This document shows, in pieces, positions 1 to 7,149 of a stretch of DNA of 20,044 nucleotides. Position 1 is the stretch's first letter. Each line of letters starts with the position of its first letter. Made by a program: the position numbers and the translations under genes. This DNA is from DASXSB01 sp036506275 (GTDB taxonomy: Bacteria; Methylomirabilota; Methylomirabilia; Rokubacteriales; CSP1-6). Where the stretch lies: the NCBI GenBank assembly GCA_036506275.1, contig DASXSB010000042.1, forward strand, positions 1 to 20,044, given 5' to 3'. The notes under the pieces are model-generated. The model made no database searches. It was given only the letters and a program-made list of their open reading frames with translations, and had not been told where the DNA came from.

Positions 1-221
1 TGGCGAGTGTCGTCACGCGTCGGAGCGGGCCGAGCGCTACGAGCCCTGACGCCGAAGCGAGCAAGCCTGGTGCCCGTGACAACCGTTCCGGCACTGCAAG
101 TCCTACAGATGTGCGGCCCGGGTGCGGCACGATCACGCAGCGCTCGCTCTGCGAGCGCTCGAGTCGGAGACGGGGGCCCCGCTTGTGCGCGAGTTCGCCC
201 GCCTGTAGGCTCGAAGCCCGA
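1..221. other. Window-edge region with no assignable gene
   Basis: No protein family is recognised here. One plus-strand frame is open from the window edge to a TGA at 223-225, which overlaps the GTG start of pgeF in a GTGA arrangement. A second frame is open through the same stretch and runs into pgeF itself. A third frame ends at a TGA at 47-49 and could be the last residues of an upstream gene. Both open frames read as Arg/Ser/Ala-rich sequence without a recognisable domain and with mixed third-position GC, so they are more likely chance open frames in GC-rich DNA than a gene. A truncated upstream gene cannot be excluded. Confidence 0.3.
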
Positions 222-962
222 GTGATCGCTCACGGCGACCCGCCGCGCTATCTGACGTTCGAGCGCCTCGGCGCCCTCGGCGTGCCCCACGCAACCACGA
301 CGCGGCACTGTCCGGGCGTCACCTCGCCCACGCAAGCCACCGCTCCGCTCACCGCAGCGGCCCGGCCCGTCCTCGCCGAAGCGGGGCTCGACCTCACGCG
401 GTTCGCATATGCGCGCCAGGTCCACGGCGCCGACGTCGCGAGCGCGCCGTCGTCCGGCGGCTTCGCGGGCGCGGTGGACGTCCTCACCACCACCGAGCGC
501 AGGCTGCCGCTCGCGATCTTCACCGCGGACTGTCTCCCGATCGTTCTCTACGACGCCGACACTCCGGCCCTCGCGGTCGCCCACGTCGGGTGGCGCGGGA
601 CCGTGAAGGGCGCGGCGAAGGCGGCGGTGCGAGCGATCGTCAAGCTCGGCGCGCGCGCCGATCGTCTCGCCGTCGCCATCGGGCCCGCCATCGGACCCTG
701 CTGCTATGAGGTCGACACGCCGGTGGCCGACGCCTTCCGGGCGGCGTATCTAGAGCACGCGCGAGAGTGGATGCGGCCGCACCGCCCCGAACACTTCATG
801 CTCGATCTGTGGGCCGCGAACGAAGCGATCCTCACCGAGGCGGGCGTCGATCCGGCGCGGCTCGAGAATCCGCGGCTGTGCACGGCCTGCCACCCCGACC
901 TGCTCTACTCCTACAGGAAGGGCAATCGGGGGCGGCTGGTGACGGTGGCCGCGCTGCCGTGA
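222..962 (+). CDS. pgeF: Peptidoglycan editing factor PgeF / purine nucleoside phosphorylase (YfiH, multicopper-polyphenol oxidoreductase laccase domain)
   Basis: The product is about 246 aa, the usual length for the family. The metal-site motifs are in order: QVHG with His68, TADC with Cys104, HVGWRG with His121, then IGPCCYEVD (Cys160-Cys161) and the C-terminal CTACHPDLLYSYR block. Members are cytoplasmic zinc enzymes with adenosine deaminase and purine phosphorylase activity; in E. coli the protein also removes L-Ser-containing peptidoglycan precursors. I chose GTG at 222 because family homology begins just after it. An in-frame ATG at 111 would add 37 Arg/Cys-rich residues that do not look like the family. 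The gene converges on a GNAT gene. Proximity to yggS-proC-yggT-divIVA is a common arrangement near division genes. Family call is firm; the exact start is not. Confidence 0.92.
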   Translation: MIAHGDPPRYLTFERLGALGVPHATTTRHCPGVTSPTQATAPLTAAARPVLAEAGLDLTRFAYARQVHGADVASAPSSGGFAGAVDVLTTTERRLPLAIFTADCLPIVLYDADTPALAVAHVGWRGTVKGAAKAAVRAIVKLGARADRLAVAIGPAIGPCCYEVDTPVADAFRAAYLEHAREWMRPHRPEHFMLDLWAANEAILTEAGVDPARLENPRLCTACHPDLLYSYRKGNRGRLVTVAALP

Positions 963-963
963 C

Positions 964-987
964 GCGCGCCGGGCCTGACGGGCGCGC
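964..987. terminator. Hairpin between convergent pgeF and GNAT genes
   Basis: GCGCGCC at 964-970 pairs perfectly with GGCGCGC at 981-987 around a 10-nt loop. It fills the gap between the two convergent stop codons. There is no U tract on either strand, so it may be only a barrier to converging transcription or a chance GC palindrome. Confidence 0.35.
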
Positions 988-1623
988 TCAGCGGAGCTGG
1001 GCCTCGAGCTGGCGCTTCACCGCCGGCCACTCCGCCTCGAGGATCGAGTAGCACGCGGAGTCGCGCACGCCGCCGTCGGCGGCCACGGTGTGGCCACGGA
1101 GAACGCCGTCGAAGCGGGCGCCCAGACGCGAGATAGCCGCGCGCGAGCGCGTGTTGCGGGCGTCGGTGAGGAGCCGGACGCGGTGGACACGCCACACCTC
1201 GAAGGCGTGAGCGAGCATCAAGAGCTTCGATTCGGTGTTGATCCCCGTGCGCTGCGCCTCGTCCGCCAGCCACGTCCAGCCGATCTCGACGGCGTCGGGG
1301 ACGGAGGCGCCGCGCTGGTTGACGTTGCCCTCCGGCCACGGCCAGAACTCGATGTTACCGAAGCGCGTGGTCCCGACCACCCGGACGCTTCGCGCATCCA
1401 CCACCACGAACGGAAGCGCGCGCCCCCGCTCCTGCTCGTGGAGGGCGGTGCTCACGTACTTCCGCATGGTCGGCTCGTCGCCGGGGACGAAGGTATAGGT
1501 ATAGGTCTCGCGGCCACCGGCGGCGGCAACCAGAAGCGGCGTCACGTGGGCGAGGGTGAGGGGTTCGAGGCGGACGTACCGGCCCTCGAGGGTCACGGGC
1601 GTCACGACGGCGCCATCGGTCAT
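988..1623 (-). CDS. GNAT family N-acetyltransferase (RimJ/RimL type)
   Basis: The product is 211 aa from the ATG at 1623. It has the RimJ/RimL-like core: a start of the LEGRYVRLEPL type, a central EIGWTWLADEAQRTGINTES segment carrying the acetyl-CoA pyrophosphate-loop region, and the NTRSRAAISRLGARFDGVLR block typical of acetyltransferases that modify protein N-termini or small amines. The substrate cannot be told. A longer start at 1656 is possible, but it would add 11 residues outside family homology and would overlap the yggS promoter. No clear Shine-Dalgarno sequence precedes either start. It is transcribed divergently from yggS and convergently with pgeF, so it is probably a single-gene unit. 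Confidence 0.85.
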   Translation of the reverse strand: MTDGAVVTPVTLEGRYVRLEPLTLAHVTPLLVAAAGGRETYTYTFVPGDEPTMRKYVSTALHEQERGRALPFVVVDARSVRVVGTTRFGNIEFWPWPEGNVNQRGASVPDAVEIGWTWLADEAQRTGINTESKLLMLAHAFEVWRVHRVRLLTDARNTRSRAAISRLGARFDGVLRGHTVAADGGVRDSACYSILEAEWPAVKRQLEAQLR

Positions 1624-1655
1624 CCGCGGCGAGGATACGACGGTCCGTAGCCACA

Positions 1656-1664
1656 TGCTAGAAT
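1656..1664 (+). promoter_or_regulatory. Extended -10 promoter for yggS operon
   Basis: TGCTAGAAT matches an extended -10 element (TGn plus five of six TATAAT bases). No convincing -35 lies 16-18 bp upstream, as expected of extended -10 promoters. Predicted transcription start is around 1671, only about 9 nt before the yggS ATG. The GAGGT at 1668-1672 would then be largely outside the mRNA, so initiation could be near-leaderless. Confidence 0.45.
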
Positions 1665-1679
1665 CGCGAGGTCAGCGCC

Positions 1680-2390
1680 ATGCAAGAGATCGCGGCCAGC
1701 CTCGAGCGCGTGCAGGAGCGAATCGCGCGGGCCGCCGAGCGCACAGGGCGCCGGCCCGATGACGTGCTCCTGATCGCCGTCTCCAAGACCGTCGAGCCCG
1801 CTCGCATCCGAGAGGCCCTCGCGGCCGGAGTGCGCGCCCTCGGCGAGAACCGAGTGCAGGAAGCGCGCGGGAAGATCGCCGAGCTCGGCCGCCCCGTGCC
1901 CTGGCACCTCATCGGCCCCCTCCAGACCAACAAGGTGAAGGATGCCGTCGAGCTGTTCGACGTCATCCAGTCGATCGATCGCCTCGCCCTCGCCCAGGAG
2001 TGCGATCGCCGCGCGCGCGCCCGCGGGCGGACGCTCGACGTCCTCGTCGAGATCAACGTGGCGGGGGAGGCGACGAAGAGCGGGTTCGCTCCCGCCGCCT
2101 TGCCGGCGGCGCTCGAAGCTCTCGGCGCGCTCCCCGCTCTCCGCGTGCGAGGGCTCATGGCCATTCCGCCCGCCGTGGACGAGCCGGACGCCGCGCGCGC
2201 GTGGTTTCGAACGCTGGCCTCCCTCGCCCGCGGCCATGGCCTCTCTCATCTTTCGATGGGCATGAGCGGCGATTTCGAGGTGGCCGTCGAAGAAGGCGCC
2301 ACCATGGTGCGCGTGGGCACCGCGATCTTCGGCGCCCGTCCCGCCCGCGCCGCCACTACCGAGCGCCACCTGGATCGCGAGAGCGCATGA
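1680..2390 (+). CDS. yggS: YggS/YBL036C family PLP homeostasis protein
   Basis: The product is 236 aa, full length for the family. It is a cytoplasmic, monomeric PLP-binding protein with an alanine-racemase-like barrel; it buffers pyridoxal phosphate and has no known catalytic reaction. The PLP lysine is Lys36 in LIAVSKTVEP. Other family signatures follow in order: GENRVQEA, WHLIGPLQTNK, VEINVAGEATKSGF, GLMAIPP, and the phosphate-binding C-terminal blocks LSMGMSGDFEVAVEEGATM and VRVGTAIFG. It starts the operon, and its TGA overlaps the ATG of proC (ATGA), implying translational coupling. The yggS-proC-yggT order is one of the most conserved in bacteria and supports the call. Confidence 0.96.
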   Translation: MQEIAASLERVQERIARAAERTGRRPDDVLLIAVSKTVEPARIREALAAGVRALGENRVQEARGKIAELGRPVPWHLIGPLQTNKVKDAVELFDVIQSIDRLALAQECDRRARARGRTLDVLVEINVAGEATKSGFAPAALPAALEALGALPALRVRGLMAIPPAVDEPDAARAWFRTLASLARGHGLSHLSMGMSGDFEVAVEEGATMVRVGTAIFGARPARAATTERHLDRESA

Positions 2391-3211
2391 CCCTCAAGGG
2401 CAAGACGATCGGCTTCATCGGGGCCGGCAACATGGGTGAGGCGCTCATCAAGGGCCTGGTGGCCGCCAGCGTCCTGCCCGGGGAGGCGATCGCCGCCACC
2501 GACGTCCGCACTGACCGCGTGCAGGGATTGGCCCGGCAGTTCCGGATCAAGACGCCCGCCGACAACGCGGAGCTCGTGCGCGGCGTGGACGTTGTCATCC
2601 TCGCCGTGAAGCCGCAGATCGTGGCCGCCGTCCTCCGCGAGATCGCGCCCGCCGTGTCGGCGCGCACGCTCATGATCTCGATCGCGGCCGGCGTATCGAC
2701 GCAGACGCTCCGCAGCGGGCTCGGCAAGGGGGCGCGGCTGATTCGCGTGATGCCGAACACGCCCGCGCTCGTGCTCGAAGGCGTCACCGCCATCGCCAAG
2801 GGCACGGGTCTGGAAGCGGGCGACATCGACACCGCGCGCGAGATCTTCGAGGCCGTGGGCAAGGTGGTGCTCGTGGACGAGGAGCTCATGGACGCGGTGA
2901 CGGGACTGTCGGGCTCCGGGCCCGCCTTCGTTGCCATCGTCATCGAATCGCTCGCCGACGGCGGGGTCAAGATGGGACTCGACCGCGCCACCGCCATGAC
3001 GCTCGCCACCCAGACCGTGCTCGGCTCCGCCCGCCTCCTCCTCGATACCGGGCTCCATCCGGGCGCGCTCAAGGATATGGTGAGCTCACCGGGGGGGACC
3101 ACGATCGCCGGCATCGGCGCCCTCGAGGAGGGCGGGTTGCGCGCGACGTTCATGAAGGCGGTGGAGCGCGCCACCGTGCGCTCCCGCGAGCTGGGGCGAG
3201 GCCCCGCCTGA
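2387..3211 (+). CDS. proC: Pyrroline-5-carboxylate reductase
   Basis: The product is 274 aa, normal for ProC. It catalyses the last step of proline synthesis, NAD(P)H-dependent reduction of 1-pyrroline-5-carboxylate, in the cytoplasm. The N-terminal Rossmann motif is GFIGAGNMGEA (residues 9-19). The region around residues 70-80 reads VVILAVKPQ, and RVMPNTPA is at 120-127. The C-terminal dimerisation and substrate-binding signature is TGLSGSGPAF (172-181) followed by SSPGGTTIAGIGALEEGG (233-250). The start ATG is inside the yggS stop overlap, and the stop TGA shares one base with the yggT ATG (TGATG), so three cistrons are coupled. Confidence 0.97.
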   Translation: MTLKGKTIGFIGAGNMGEALIKGLVAASVLPGEAIAATDVRTDRVQGLARQFRIKTPADNAELVRGVDVVILAVKPQIVAAVLREIAPAVSARTLMISIAAGVSTQTLRSGLGKGARLIRVMPNTPALVLEGVTAIAKGTGLEAGDIDTAREIFEAVGKVVLVDEELMDAVTGLSGSGPAFVAIVIESLADGGVKMGLDRATAMTLATQTVLGSARLLLDTGLHPGALKDMVSSPGGTTIAGIGALEEGGLRATFMKAVERATVRSRELGRGPA

Positions 3212-3510
3212 TGTTCGTCTTCAGCAACTTGCTCGTCGCCGTCGCGCGGCTGCTCGAGTTCGCGCTCAACATCTATTTCTGGATCATCATCGCGCGCGCG
3301 GTGGTGAGCTGGGTGAGCCCGGATCCCTACAACCCCGTCGTGCGCTTCCTCTACCGGGTGACGGAACCCGTGCTGCGGCCCATCCGGCAGCGCTTGCCGA
3401 CGTTCCAGATGGGCATCGATCTCTCGCCCATGATCGTGCTGCTCGTGATCTACTTCCTCGAATGGTTCCTCATCGCTTCCCTTCGTGACCTGGCGTTGAG
3501 TCTCAGATAA
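3211..3510 (+). CDS. yggT: YggT family inner-membrane protein
   Basis: The product is 99 aa with a single YggT repeat. It has two hydrophobic segments, about residues 5-34 and 70-90, flanking a basic loop. The loop carries the family signature SWVSPDPYNPVVRFLYRVTEP, followed by VLRPIRQRLP. E. coli YggT has two such repeats, while many bacteria encode the single-repeat form as here. The molecular function is poorly defined; links to osmotic tolerance and cell division have been proposed. It overlaps the proC stop by one base, and its TAA is 16 bp before divIVA, consistent with one transcript. Confidence 0.92.
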   Translation: MFVFSNLLVAVARLLEFALNIYFWIIIARAVVSWVSPDPYNPVVRFLYRVTEPVLRPIRQRLPTFQMGIDLSPMIVLLVIYFLEWFLIASLRDLALSLR

Positions 3511-3526
3511 AAAGCCGGAGGTCCGA

Positions 3527-4012
3527 ATGCGTATCAGTCCTCTCGATGTGCGCCAGCAGCAGTTCACGGTCCGGATGTTCCGGGGCTTCGATCCGCAAGA
3601 GGTCGACGCCTTCCTGGAGGACGTGGCCGAGGACTACGAGTCGGTGCTCAAGGAGAACGCGCTGCTGAAAGAACAGCTGGAGGCGCTGGAAGAACGCGTG
3701 CGGGGCATGGTGGAGCGCGAGAAGACGCTCCACGAGACCCTCATCACGGCGCAGCGCCTCACCGAAGAGATGAAGGACGCGGCCCGTCGCGACGCCGCCC
3801 TCCACGTGCGCGATGCCGAGCTGCGCGGGGAGAAAGTGCTGGAGGCGGTCCGCGCGGAAGAGGCGCGCATCCGGGGCGACATCACGGCCCTCCGGCGGTC
3901 GCGCCGGCAGCTCGTCGAGCAGCTGCGCGGCACCATCGAGACCTATCACCGCATGGTCATGAGCGACCTCGAGGGCACCGGGGACGAGGGCGAGACGCCG
4001 GTGGCCGAATGA
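3527..4012 (+). CDS. divIVA: DivIVA domain-containing protein
   Basis: The product is 161 aa. The N-terminal membrane-binding DivIVA domain starts with MRISPLDVRQQQF and VRMFRGFDPQEVDAFLEDV (residues 1-33), including the exposed hydrophobic/Arg residues of the pole-binding loop. Residues about 35-150 are a heptad-rich, highly charged coiled coil. DivIVA proteins recognise negatively curved membrane at septa and poles and recruit division, growth or chromosome-segregation partners; which ones here is unknown. A strong GGAGGT (3517-3522) precedes the ATG by 4 nt. The last codon overlaps the next gene as ATGA. The yggT-divIVA neighbourhood is known from Gram-positive and several Gram-negative-like phyla. 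Confidence 0.93.
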   Translation: MRISPLDVRQQQFTVRMFRGFDPQEVDAFLEDVAEDYESVLKENALLKEQLEALEERVRGMVEREKTLHETLITAQRLTEEMKDAARRDAALHVRDAELRGEKVLEAVRAEEARIRGDITALRRSRRQLVEQLRGTIETYHRMVMSDLEGTGDEGETPVAE

Positions 4013-4347
4013 AGAACGCGTTCGTCGTCGTCGCGCTCCTCACCGTGGTGGCGGGGAGCGCACACGCCGAGCATCTCACGCTCGCGCCGGAGGCCCGCGG
4101 CGGGGGCGCGACGTGGCCGGGCCTCGATCTCGAGTTCCGCCTCGGCGACGGGGGCTTCCGGTTGGGCGGGCGGATGCTCGGCGAGCGCGGAGCCTACGGC
4201 GCCTGGCTCAGCGGTCACGTGGCCGCCGACGGTTTCGTCCTCGACGGCCACGTCCAGGAACCCGACAAGGACCATCATCTGACGCTCGACTCGCGCAAGC
4301 TGGAGGCGCTCCTGCAGGACGCGCTCCGCGGCCTCGACGGCTTCTGA
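4009..4347 (+). CDS. Small exported protein of unknown function
   Basis: The product is 112 aa and I do not recognise a family. Residues 1-20 form a clean Sec signal peptide (MKNAF, hydrophobic VVVALLTVVAG, then SAHA before the predicted cleavage at Ala20/Glu21). The mature part of about 92 residues is Gly-rich with alternating polar and hydrophobic residues in the middle (LEFRLGDGGFRLGGRML, then GAWLSGHVAADGFVLDGHV), which looks like a small beta-sheet protein. It ends in an amphipathic helix (LDSRKLEALLQDALRGL). The start overlaps the divIVA stop (ATGA) and mtnA follows 8 bp later. A periplasmic location is likely; no function can be assigned. Confidence 0.72.
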   Translation: MKNAFVVVALLTVVAGSAHAEHLTLAPEARGGGATWPGLDLEFRLGDGGFRLGGRMLGERGAYGAWLSGHVAADGFVLDGHVQEPDKDHHLTLDSRKLEALLQDALRGLDGF

Positions 4348-4355
4348 TCAACTCG

Positions 4356-5375
4356 GTGGTCATCGCACCCGTTCGCTGGTCCGGCGACCATCTCGTCCTG
4401 CTCGACCAGACGTTGCTCCCCGGCGAGGAGCTCGAGCGCTCATACCAGCGCTGGGAGGACGTGGCGGAGGCGATCCGCACGCTCGTCGTGCGGGGCGCGC
4501 CCGCCATCGGTGTCGCCGCCGCCTTCGGCGTGGCGCTCGCCGCGCGCCGCAGTCGCGCTCGCGACTGGACCGGACTCCACGCCGATCTGGAAACGGCCGT
4601 CAAAGGACTCGCCGCCACCCGTCCCACCGCCGTGAACCTGTTCTGGGCGCTCGATCGCATGCAGCGAGCCGCCCTCGGCGCGCGGGACCTTCCGCTGGAA
4701 GAGGTGCGCGCGCGGCTGCTCGCGGAGGCGCACGCGATCCTCGACGAAGACCTCGCCGCCAACCGCGCCATTGGCGATCACGGCGCCGCCCTCGTCCCCT
4801 CCGGGGCGCGCGTGCTCACCCACTGCAACGCGGGCGCGCTCGCGACGGCGGGCTACGGCACCGCCCTCGGCGTCATCCGATCCGCGCACGCCCAGGGCAA
4901 GATCGCGCTCGTGTGGGTCGACGAGACGCGACCGGTGATGCAGGGCTCGCGGCTCACGGCGTGGGAATGCGTACGCGAGGCCATTCCCCACCGGCTCATC
5001 GCGGACGTGGCGGCGGCGTCGGTCATGGCCCGCGGCGAGGTGGACCTGGTCATCACCGGCGCCGATCGCATCGCCGCCAACGGCGACACCGCGAACAAGA
5101 TCGGTACGTATGCCCTCGCCGTGATCGCGCGGCACCATGGGGTGCCGTTTTACGTGGCAGCGCCGTTCTCGACGATCGATTCCGCCCTCGCGTCAGGTGA
5201 CCGCATTCCGATCGAGGAGCGCGACGCCGCCGAGGTGCGCGGCGTGGCGGGGCGCGTCACGGCGCCCGCGGATTCGCCCGTTTTCAACCCCGCCTTCGAC
5301 GTCACTCCCGCCTCACTCATCGCTGCCATCATCACCGAGCGCGGTGTCTTTCGTCCTCCCTACCGCTTCGCCTGA
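4356..5375 (+). CDS. mtnA: S-methyl-5-thioribose-1-phosphate isomerase
   Basis: The product is 339 aa from a GTG at 4356, the normal length. MtnA isomerises methylthioribose-1-phosphate to methylthioribulose-1-phosphate in the methionine salvage pathway and belongs to the eIF2B-alpha-like fold. Visible motifs are VVRGAPAIGVAAAFG (44-58), TRPTAVNLFWALDRM (88-102), LTHCNAGALATAGYGTALG with catalytic Cys157, VDETRPVMQGSRLTAWE (188-204) and ITGADRIAANGDTANKIGTYA with catalytic Asp237. No other salvage gene (mtnB/C/D/P/K) is in the window. It is the last gene of the yggS operon and starts 8 bp after the preceding stop without a strong Shine-Dalgarno sequence, so it may depend on upstream translation. 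Confidence 0.94.
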   Translation: MVIAPVRWSGDHLVLLDQTLLPGEELERSYQRWEDVAEAIRTLVVRGAPAIGVAAAFGVALAARRSRARDWTGLHADLETAVKGLAATRPTAVNLFWALDRMQRAALGARDLPLEEVRARLLAEAHAILDEDLAANRAIGDHGAALVPSGARVLTHCNAGALATAGYGTALGVIRSAHAQGKIALVWVDETRPVMQGSRLTAWECVREAIPHRLIADVAAASVMARGEVDLVITGADRIAANGDTANKIGTYALAVIARHHGVPFYVAAPFSTIDSALASGDRIPIEERDAAEVRGVAGRVTAPADSPVFNPAFDVTPASLIAAIITERGVFRPPYRFA

Positions 5376-5386
5376 GTTCGGCACGA

Positions 5387-5416
5387 CTCTTGAAAGAGAC
5401 ATCAGGCGAAGTCGCC
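5387..5416. promoter_or_regulatory. Two 12-bp palindromes upstream of the Cys-rich ORF
   Basis: CTCTTGAAAGAG (5387-5398) and GGCGAAGTCGCC (5405-5416) are both 5+2+5 dyads, with centres 18 bp apart. They lie between mtnA and the ribosome binding site of the Cys-rich ORF. They could be operator half-sites or small RNA hairpins. Their sequences are unrelated, and one or both may be chance. Confidence 0.25.
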
Positions 5417-5438
5417 CGGCGAGGGGAGGGAGAGCACG

Positions 5439-5525
5439 ATGAAATGCACGGTTTGCGGTTGCGATCGCCGAATGCTCTGCCTGCGCTGCCGCGACGGTCG
5501 GTGCACTCCCTGCCGGACCCGGTAA
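5439..5525 (+). CDS. 28-residue Cys-rich microprotein upstream of the SagB-like enzyme
   Basis: This is an ATG-to-TAA frame of 28 codons with seven cysteines at residues 3, 6, 8, 14, 17, 22 and 25. They are arranged CxxCxC, then CxxC, then CxxC, with Arg-rich spacers and no hydrophobic stretch. A strong purine-rich Shine-Dalgarno sequence (GGAGG at 5425-5429 inside GAGGGGAGGG) lies 9 nt before the ATG, better than that of the next gene, whose GTG is 37 bp after the TAA. About three quarters of third codon positions are G or C. Pairs of CxxC motifs usually mean zinc or Fe-S binding. A Cys-rich peptide beside a SagB-type enzyme could also be a modification substrate, but there is no obvious leader and no YcaO gene nearby. 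The family is not recognised. Confidence 0.5.
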   Translation: MKCTVCGCDRRMLCLRCRDGRCTPCRTR

Positions 5526-5562
5526 TTCGCCGACCACCCCGGCGACGCCGGTTGACGTAGCG

Positions 5563-7116
5563 GTGGCGAGCGGCAGCACGGGCGAAGCGGCGCGGTGGTT
5601 TCACGACCGCACTGCGCACTCGCCGGCATCCGTTCGCCAGAGCACGCACGCGCTCGACTGGGACAACAAGCCGTTTCCGTTCAAGGTCTACACCGACCTT
5701 CCTGCCGTAGAGCTGCCGCGGTCGTTTGCGCCGATCGACACGGACGTCCTGGTGACACTCCGCCCCCCCACCGGTCCCGCTGGCACGGCGCTCTCCCTGG
5801 AAACGCTTGCCGCGCTGCTGTATCACTCGGCGGGCGTGACGAAGAAAAAGACCTATGCCGGCGGCGGCGAGGTCCTCTTTCGCGCCGCGGCATCGACGGG
5901 CGCGCTCTATCAGACCGAGGTGTACGTGGCGGCGGGCGTGGTGCCCGGTCTCGCCGCCGGCCTCTACCATTTCTGCCCGGGCGATTTCACGCTGCGTCGC
6001 CTGCGGGAAGGCGACGTCCGCGGCGTGCTCGCCGCCGCCGCGGCCGATGACACGCTCGCCCGCCGCGCGGCGACGATCGTCGTCTCCGCCATCTACTGGC
6101 GGAACACCTGGAAGTACCAGGCGCGCGCGTACCGTCATCTCTTCTGGGACTCCGGGACGCTGCTCGCGAACCTGCTCGCCGCCGGCGATGCCCTCGGCCA
6201 GGCGCCCCGTATCTACACCGGTTTCATCGATGCCGAGGTGAATCGTCTCCTCGGCCTCGACGTCGCCCGCGAGGCGGCGCTGGAATTGGTGGCGCTGGGC
6301 CCGGAAGCGCCGGCGCCGACGGTGGAGCAAAACCACCAGCCGGTGGTCGAAATCCACCACTCCACGCTGCCGCTGTCCGGGGAGGAGGTCGACTATCCGG
6401 CCCTGCGCGACCTCCACGCGGCTTCGTCGCTCGGAAGTCGGGAAGCCGTCCAGGGATGGGCGAGAACGCGTCCGCCGCAGCGGCCCGCGCGACCCGGCGA
6501 ACTCCACCGGCTGCCGCCGCCGCGCGAGAGCGCGGGGAGGAGCTTCAGCGCGACGGTTCAGCGCCGGGGCTCCACGCGGCAGTTCAGCCACGCGCCGCTG
6601 TCGGCGGCCGAGCTTTCCGACGCCTTGGCGGCCGCGACGGCGCCCTTCGACGCCGACTTCTCGCCCGGTCTCGTGGACCTGTATCTGATCGTCAACGCGG
6701 TCGACGACGTGCCGGCCGGCGCGTGCTTCTACGACCGCTCGGACCACGCGGTCGAGGTTCTTCGGCGCGGCAACTTCCGCCGGGAATCGGCGCACCTGTG
6801 CCTGGAGCAGCCGCTCGGCGGCGATGCGGCCGCCGTCATTTATTTCCTGGCCCCGCTCGATGCGATCCTTTCCGTCTCCGGCGATCGCGGCTACCGCCTG
6901 GTCAATCTCGAGGCCGGCATCGCCGGCGGCCGCGCATACCTGACGGCGTACGGAGAGGGTTTCGGGGCCTCCGGGCTTACCTTCTACGACCGCGCCGTGG
7001 TCGACTTCTTTTCTCCGCACGCCGCCGGCAAGGATGCGATCTTCGTGACCGCGCTCGGTCGCGCCGACGCCCCCGACGCCGGCGTGAAATTGCAAAGCTT
7101 GCGGAGCCGCCGGTAG
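5563..7116 (+). CDS. SagB/ThcOx-type dehydrogenase, two nitroreductase-like domains
   Basis: The product is about 517 aa. The N-terminus has the SagB-family opening WFHDRT, then LDWDNKPFPFKVYTDLP (31-47). The first nitroreductase-like domain (about 60-245) contains RAAASTGALYQTEVYV (107-122), the counterpart of the PSAGALYP FMN motif, and KYQARAYRHLFWDSGTLLAN (184-203). A Pro/Arg-rich linker (about 300-325) leads to a second domain with RRGSTRQFSHAPLSAAEL (334-351), FYDRSDHAVEVL, and a C-terminal YLTAYGEGFGASGLTFYD. SagB proteins are FMN oxidases that convert azolines to azoles in modified peptides; ThcOx is the cyanobactin version. Many two-domain relatives have no known substrate. No YcaO, E1-like protein, protease or transporter is visible here. 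GTG 5563 is the first usable start and has no good Shine-Dalgarno sequence. Confidence 0.82.
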   Translation: MASGSTGEAARWFHDRTAHSPASVRQSTHALDWDNKPFPFKVYTDLPAVELPRSFAPIDTDVLVTLRPPTGPAGTALSLETLAALLYHSAGVTKKKTYAGGGEVLFRAAASTGALYQTEVYVAAGVVPGLAAGLYHFCPGDFTLRRLREGDVRGVLAAAAADDTLARRAATIVVSAIYWRNTWKYQARAYRHLFWDSGTLLANLLAAGDALGQAPRIYTGFIDAEVNRLLGLDVAREAALELVALGPEAPAPTVEQNHQPVVEIHHSTLPLSGEEVDYPALRDLHAASSLGSREAVQGWARTRPPQRPARPGELHRLPPPRESAGRSFSATVQRRGSTRQFSHAPLSAAELSDALAAATAPFDADFSPGLVDLYLIVNAVDDVPAGACFYDRSDHAVEVLRRGNFRRESAHLCLEQPLGGDAAAVIYFLAPLDAILSVSGDRGYRLVNLEAGIAGGRAYLTAYGEGFGASGLTFYDRAVVDFFSPHAAGKDAIFVTALGRADAPDAGVKLQSLRSRR

Positions 7117-7149
7117 GATGGACGGGCGCAGTCTCAGCGAGGAGGCAAA

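Noticed and set aside
5443..5562. Upstream extension of the SagB-like frame as an Ala-rich N-terminus or signal peptide
   Set aside because: The frame is open from 5443, but it contains no ATG, GTG or TTG before 5563, and SagB-family homology starts about ten residues after 5563. The Cys-rich ORF in another frame has the ribosome binding site.
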